A stretch of 8,418 bases of DNA. Source: Clostridiales bacterium. GTDB taxonomy: Bacteria; Bacillota; Clostridia; Oscillospirales; Acutalibacteraceae. The translations under genes were made by a program, and so were the position numbers. Position 1 is the stretch's first letter, and every line of letters begins with the position of its first letter. A model generated the notes under the pieces. That model saw nothing but the letters and a program-made list of their open reading frames with translations. It was not told the DNA's origin and did not search any database. Below, piece after piece: positions 4,651 to 8,418 of the stretch. The stretch spans positions 396-8,813 of the forward strand of contig JAHZIE010000087.1 in NCBI GenBank assembly GCA_019419895.1, read 5' to 3'.

Positions 4651-6867
4651 TTGAGAAAGGAAACTATTTTAACACAGGCATATTTCCAAAAGGGAGAAAG
4701 CAGCTGGGAACCAGTTGTCCTGCCTCACACCTGGAATAATCTGGATGGCCAGGACGGCGGCGCCGATTACTGGCGCGGCGAGGGCCGGTACCGGATCCCC
4801 CTTCCCGCCTTCACGCCAGGAAAGCGTCAATTCGTTCAGTTCGAGGGGGCCAACCATATCGCTGAGGTCTCCTGCAATGGCAGAGAAGTAGGACGCCATG
4901 AGGGCGGCTTTTCTACCTTCCGTTTTGAGCTGACGCCCTTTCTTCATGAGGGGGAAAACGACCTTTTGGTTCGGGTAAACAATGGTGAAAGCCATGTTTA
5001 TCCCCAACAGGCCGATTTCACCTTTTTCGGCGGGCTCTACCGGAATGTAACCTTTCTGGAGGTGGAGAAAGCTCACTTTGAACTGATGAAGCACGGCACC
5101 GACGGCCTTTTCATCACCCCAGATCCTTCTGGAAAAGTCAGAATTGACGCTTTCACCACAAACGCTGACGGCTGCCATGTTACTATCAAGATACTGGATG
5201 CTTCGGGAATGGAAGTGGCCCATTGTAAATCAGAAGCGCAGGAACATACCGTCCTTGAAGCCACTGTTCCCACGCCTCACCTCTGGCACGGTCTGGAGGA
5301 TCCTTACCTCTATACTATGGAGGCCGAGCTGTCAAAGGCTGGAACCGTGTTAGATTGTGTGACGATTCCCTTTGGATTCCGCAGCTTTTCTGTGGATCCG
5401 GACAAAGGTTTCTTCTTAAACGGCGCATCCTATCCCTTGCACGGCGTATCCAGGCACCAGGATCGTCTGAACAAGGGATGGGCCATCAGCAAGGAAGATC
5501 ATGAAGAAGATCTTTCCCTTATTAAAGAGGTCGGAGCCAACACCATCCGCCTCGCTCATTACCAGCACGCCCAGTATTTCTATCAGCTTTGCGACAAGGC
5601 GGGCATGATTCTTTGGGCCGAAATTCCTTTTATCAGCGTTTTTCTGGAATCCCGGGAGGCCCGCGACAATACCCTCAGCCAGATGACAGAACTGGTGGCT
5701 CAAAATTATAATCATCCATCCATCTGCTTCTGGGGTATTTCCAATGAAATTACCATCGGCGGAGAAAATGAACAATTGCTCGCTAATCTAAAAGATGTCA
5801 ACGCCCTGTGTAAAAAGCTGGATCCCAGCCGCCTGACTACCATGGCCCAGGTTACTATGCTGCCAATGGAATCGGAGCATAACCAGATTACCGATGTTCT
5901 CAGCTACAACCATTATTTCGGCTGGTATATGGGAGAAGTATCGGAAAACGGGCCCTGGCTGGATGAATTCCATAAGCTCTACCCCAATCGTCCCCTGGGC
6001 GTTTCTGAATATGGAAGCGAAGCCGTCCTTCAATGGCATTCCTCCCAGCCCGAGGTCCGAGACTATTCGGAGGAATATCAGGCTTATTATCATGAGGAAA
6101 TGCTGAAAACATTCGCTACCCGTCCCTATCTTTGGAGCACCCATGTATGGAACATGTTCGATTTTGCCGCTGATGCCCGTGATGAAGGCGGATGCAGGGG
6201 CCGAAATAATAAGGGGCTTGTCACCTATGACAGAAAAACAAAAAAGGACGCTTTCTACGTCTATCAGGCATTCTGGGCCAAATCTCCTTTTGTCCATGTC
6301 TGCGGCCGCCGTTTTGTTGATCGCGCTCCCGGACAGCGGGATATCAAGGTCTATTCCAATTGTTCCCCTGTCACCCTTTTGGTGAACGGGAAAGAATTCA
6401 AAACCCTTCAGGGAGATAAAATTTTCGTCTTTTCCGACGTTCCTCTTACCGAAGGAGATAATACAATTACGGCAACGGCTCCTGGCACGCAGGAAGATAC
6501 CATCCTGCTGCGGGGGGTAGACAAGGCAAATCAGGATTATATCCTGCCCCAGGAGGACGACGGGGCAGAGGGAGTCGCCAACTGGTTTGAGGGAATTCAG
6601 GCGAACGCAAAACTGGAATTCCCCGAGGGATATTTCTCCATTAAGGACAAAATCAAGGATATTATGGCAAATTCCCAGGCAGCCGAGCTCTTCCAGGGCT
6701 TGATGGAACAGGCCATGGGCCAGGGAATGGGCAAATCAATGAAAAATATGATGGGAATGGTCGGTGGCTTTTCCCTCCAGCAGGTTTTGAAGATGGCCGG
6801 TAAAAAGGTTCCCGCCGGCGCCGATATCTATCTCAACCAGCTGCTGAATAAGATTCCCAAAAACTGA
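4651..6867 (+). CDS. Glycoside hydrolase family 2 enzyme (beta-galactosidase type) with Met-rich C-terminal tail
   Basis: A 738-residue GH2 enzyme predicted to hydrolyse beta-galactosides or related beta-glycosides by a retaining mechanism. The domains in order are the sugar-binding jelly roll (about 20-170, with VVLPHTWNN and GGLYRNV), an Ig-like sandwich (about 175-258), the catalytic barrel (about 262-540), and an Ig-like C-terminal domain resembling DUF4982 (about 548-630). The barrel holds HGVSRHQDR (from H264), GANTIRLAHYQH, WAEIPF, the acid/base E366 in WGISNE and the nucleophile E453 in GVSEYGSE. Residues 657-738 form an extra tail rich in Met, Gly and Lys. There is no signal peptide, so it is cytoplasmic. 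The TTG start at 4651 is chosen for its ribosome binding site and because the N-terminus then fits the family. It is 16 nt after GH3 and 38 nt before the transporter. A beta-glucuronidase or beta-mannosidase is possible, but the LacZ-like RHQD favours galactosidase. Confidence 0.9.
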   Translation: MRKETILTQAYFQKGESSWEPVVLPHTWNNLDGQDGGADYWRGEGRYRIPLPAFTPGKRQFVQFEGANHIAEVSCNGREVGRHEGGFSTFRFELTPFLHEGENDLLVRVNNGESHVYPQQADFTFFGGLYRNVTFLEVEKAHFELMKHGTDGLFITPDPSGKVRIDAFTTNADGCHVTIKILDASGMEVAHCKSEAQEHTVLEATVPTPHLWHGLEDPYLYTMEAELSKAGTVLDCVTIPFGFRSFSVDPDKGFFLNGASYPLHGVSRHQDRLNKGWAISKEDHEEDLSLIKEVGANTIRLAHYQHAQYFYQLCDKAGMILWAEIPFISVFLESREARDNTLSQMTELVAQNYNHPSICFWGISNEITIGGENEQLLANLKDVNALCKKLDPSRLTTMAQVTMLPMESEHNQITDVLSYNHYFGWYMGEVSENGPWLDEFHKLYPNRPLGVSEYGSEAVLQWHSSQPEVRDYSEEYQAYYHEEMLKTFATRPYLWSTHVWNMFDFAADARDEGGCRGRNNKGLVTYDRKTKKDAFYVYQAFWAKSPFVHVCGRRFVDRAPGQRDIKVYSNCSPVTLLVNGKEFKTLQGDKIFVFSDVPLTEGDNTITATAPGTQEDTILLRGVDKANQDYILPQEDDGAEGVANWFEGIQANAKLEFPEGYFSIKDKIKDIMANSQAAELFQGLMEQAMGQGMGKSMKNMMGMVGGFSLQQVLKMAGKKVPAGADIYLNQLLNKIPKN

Positions 6868-6893
6868 TTCTTTTTACGACTTTGATAGAAATG

Positions 6894-6898
6894 AGGAG
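6894..6898 (+). promoter_or_regulatory. Ribosome binding site deciding the GTG start of the symporter gene
   Basis: AGGAG, 7 nt before the GTG at 6906. It favours this GTG over the in-frame ATG at 6891, which overlaps the site itself, and over the TTG at 6882. Confidence 0.7.
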
Positions 6899-6905
6899 AT
6901 GCATT

Positions 6906-8306
6906 GTGGCAAAAAATTATGAAACCGCGGCCCTCCGTCCCTTTGGATTTCGGGATAAAATAGGCTATATGTTTGGAGATTTCGGAAATGATTTTACCTT
7001 TATTCTTTCCTCCTCCTTCATGATGAAATTCTATACCGATGTTATGGATGTTCCCTCCTATGTGGTTGGATTAATTATGATGATTGCCCGTTTTATTGAT
7101 GCTTTCACCGATGTAGGCATGGGGCGCATCTGTGATATGAGCAAAATGACAAAATCTGGAAAATTCAAACCCTGGATCATCCGCATGTGCGGCCCCCTTG
7201 CTATCATGTCCTTTTTAATTTACCAGAGTGGCTTTGCAGACGCTTCCATGGGCTTTAAAATCGCGTGGCTGGCAGTTACCTATATCCTATGGGGTTCCAT
7301 TTTCTATACTTCGGTCAATATTCCTTACGGTTCCATGGCTTCCGCCATTTCAGCCGATCCCGGCGACCGTCAGTCCCTTTCCACCTTCCGATCTGTCGGC
7401 GCTACCCTGGCCGGTCTCGCTATCGGCGCCGGCGTTCCCCTGATCGCCTATGATACCGTAAATAATGAGAAGGTGCTCAACGGCGGACGGTTTACCCTGA
7501 TTGCCGGTATCTTTTCCGTCGTGGCCATCATCTGCTATCTGCTGTGCTATTTTCTGGTGACCGAGCGCGTCCGTCCAGAGCCGGATCCCAACGCTCCAAA
7601 GTTCACACTGAAATATCTGCTGAAGAGTATCTTCACAAATCGCGCTCTCCTTTCCATCATTGTAGCGGCCATCCTTCTCCTGCTATCGCAGCTGACCATC
7701 CAGTCCATGGCTAATTATATTTTCCCCGACTATTATCGCGACACTAACGCCCAAGCCCTTTTCTCCTTCCTTTCCACCGGCGTGATGTTTGTCTGCGCGG
7801 CCTTTGCAAAGCCTCTTGCGAAAAAGCTGGGCAAGAAGGAAATGAGCGTTCTAGCCAGCCTGCTTTCCGTGGCTGCGTATATTGTCTGCTTTATTATCCG
7901 CCCGTCCAACGTCTGGGTCTTCATTGGCTTTAATCTGATCGCTTATATCGGCCTTGGAATGTTCACCATGGTAACATGGTCCCTGATCACAGACGTTATC
8001 GATTACGCTGAGCTGAAAAACGGCGTGCGTGAGGACGGAACCGTCTACGCGGTTTATTCCTTCAGCCGCAAGATGGGTCAGGCAGCCTCCGCAGGTCTTG
8101 CCGGCGGTCTCCTCGGCCTCATTGGGTATACCAAAGAAACCGCCGGTAATCCCACAGTCCAAAGCGGTATTTTCAACATTTCCGTTCTGGTTCCCGCCGT
8201 CGGGTTCCTGCTCTTGGCCGCCGTCCTGTGGTTCTGGTATCCCCTGAATAAGAAAACAGTGGAAGCTAATGTTGCTGCTCTTAAGAAAAAGCATGGACAG
8301 CAGTAA
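6906..8306 (+). CDS. GPH-family (MelB-like) sugar:cation symporter
   Basis: A 466-residue integral membrane protein of the glycoside-pentoside-hexuronide family in the major facilitator superfamily, about 12 hydrophobic segments with both ends expected inside. It takes up a glycoside with Na+ or H+. The N-terminal signature is clear: GYMFGDFGNDF (20-30), YTDVM (43-47), then RFIDAFTDVGMG (62-73) and GKFKPW (85-90). These line up with RIWDAINDPIMG and GKFKPW of E. coli MelB, so D65 and D69 match its cation-binding Asp55 and Asp59; MelB Asn58 is a Thr here (T68). A later family motif appears as SLITDVIDYAELKNGVREDGTVYAVYSF. The length is normal. The gene sits 38 nt after GH2 and 29 nt before a HAD gene, so it is the likely importer for the two glycosidases. 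The substrate is not readable from sequence. Confidence 0.92.
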   Translation: MAKNYETAALRPFGFRDKIGYMFGDFGNDFTFILSSSFMMKFYTDVMDVPSYVVGLIMMIARFIDAFTDVGMGRICDMSKMTKSGKFKPWIIRMCGPLAIMSFLIYQSGFADASMGFKIAWLAVTYILWGSIFYTSVNIPYGSMASAISADPGDRQSLSTFRSVGATLAGLAIGAGVPLIAYDTVNNEKVLNGGRFTLIAGIFSVVAIICYLLCYFLVTERVRPEPDPNAPKFTLKYLLKSIFTNRALLSIIVAAILLLLSQLTIQSMANYIFPDYYRDTNAQALFSFLSTGVMFVCAAFAKPLAKKLGKKEMSVLASLLSVAAYIVCFIIRPSNVWVFIGFNLIAYIGLGMFTMVTWSLITDVIDYAELKNGVREDGTVYAVYSFSRKMGQAASAGLAGGLLGLIGYTKETAGNPTVQSGIFNISVLVPAVGFLLLAAVLWFWYPLNKKTVEANVAALKKKHGQQ

Positions 8307-8323
8307 CGGCTGTCAAATATCCT

Positions 8324-8328
8324 GGAGG
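8324..8328 (+). promoter_or_regulatory. Ribosome binding site of the HAD-like gene
   Basis: GGAGG, 7 nt before the ATG at 8336. It supports the start of the gene cut by the window edge. Confidence 0.7.
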
Positions 8329-8335
8329 TTCCCCT

Positions 8336-8418
8336 ATGAATTCCCTCACTGATAATTTCAAAAAAAAGCATGATTTATTGATTTGCGTCGATTCCGACGG
8401 CTGCGCTATGAATACAAT
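8336..8418 (+). CDS. HAD-family hydrolase, 5' end only
   Basis: Twenty-seven complete codons are visible before the right edge. They encode MNSLTDNFKKKHDLLICVDS and then DGCAMNT. The segment LLICVDSDGCAM fits HAD motif I (hydrophobic strand followed by DxDG): D19 would be the nucleophile and D21 the acid/base of a phosphatase or phosphoglucomutase-type enzyme. It lies 29 nt after the symporter gene with its own ribosome binding site, so it is probably the fourth gene of the operon. A role in dephosphorylating a sugar phosphate made by the pathway is an inference. Motifs II to IV lie outside the window. Confidence 0.7.
   Translation, partial: MNSLTDNFKKKHDLLICVDSDGCAMNT

Noticed and set aside
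7851..8294. 147-codon open frame on the minus strand
   Set aside because: It is antisense to the symporter gene, which has strong family motifs, and shows no protein pattern of its own.

Overview
The window looks like chromosome from a Gram-positive anaerobe of the Lachnospiraceae/Clostridiales type. The reasons are strong AGGAGG-type ribosome binding sites with frequent TTG/GTG starts, a DUF1858 redox-disulfide protein, an AraC-family regulator facing a glycosidase operon, a GPH-type sugar symporter, and moderate base composition. No name can be assigned from sequence alone.

Layout. The left part (1-1341) is read on the minus strand. It holds the 5' part of a DUF1858 gene with a clear promoter, then a polysaccharide deacetylase that has lost its N-terminus (signal region and catalytic motif 1), then a small unrecognised ORF with a TTG start. 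The ribosome binding site of that small ORF overlaps one arm of a perfect 10-bp inverted repeat. This part looks rearranged. The middle (1342-2816) holds an AraC-family regulator on the minus strand and a 263-bp AT-rich divergent control region. The right part (2817-8418) is a tight plus-strand operon: a two-domain GH3 glycosidase with a NagZ-like Asp/His signature, a GH2 beta-galactosidase-type enzyme with an unusual Met-rich C-terminal tail, a GPH/MelB-like sugar:cation symporter, and the start of a HAD-family hydrolase that runs off the window.

How the genes work together (inference). The symporter imports a small glycoside. GH2 and GH3, both without a signal peptide, cleave it in the cytoplasm. 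The HAD protein may act on a phosphorylated product or have a housekeeping phosphatase role. The divergent AraC-type protein, whose N-terminal half is probably a sensor, most likely activates the operon, because the operon promoter has a good -10 but no recognisable -35. The pairing of a NagZ-like GH3 with a GH2 suggests a substrate with both beta-galactoside and N-acetylhexosamine-like linkages, but the sequence does not fix the substrate.

I saw no tRNA, rRNA, CRISPR array, insertion sequence end or convincing intrinsic terminator. The window is mostly an ordinary carbohydrate-use locus. The items most worth a second look are the deacetylase junction with its neighbouring small ORF and dyad, and the GH2 tail.
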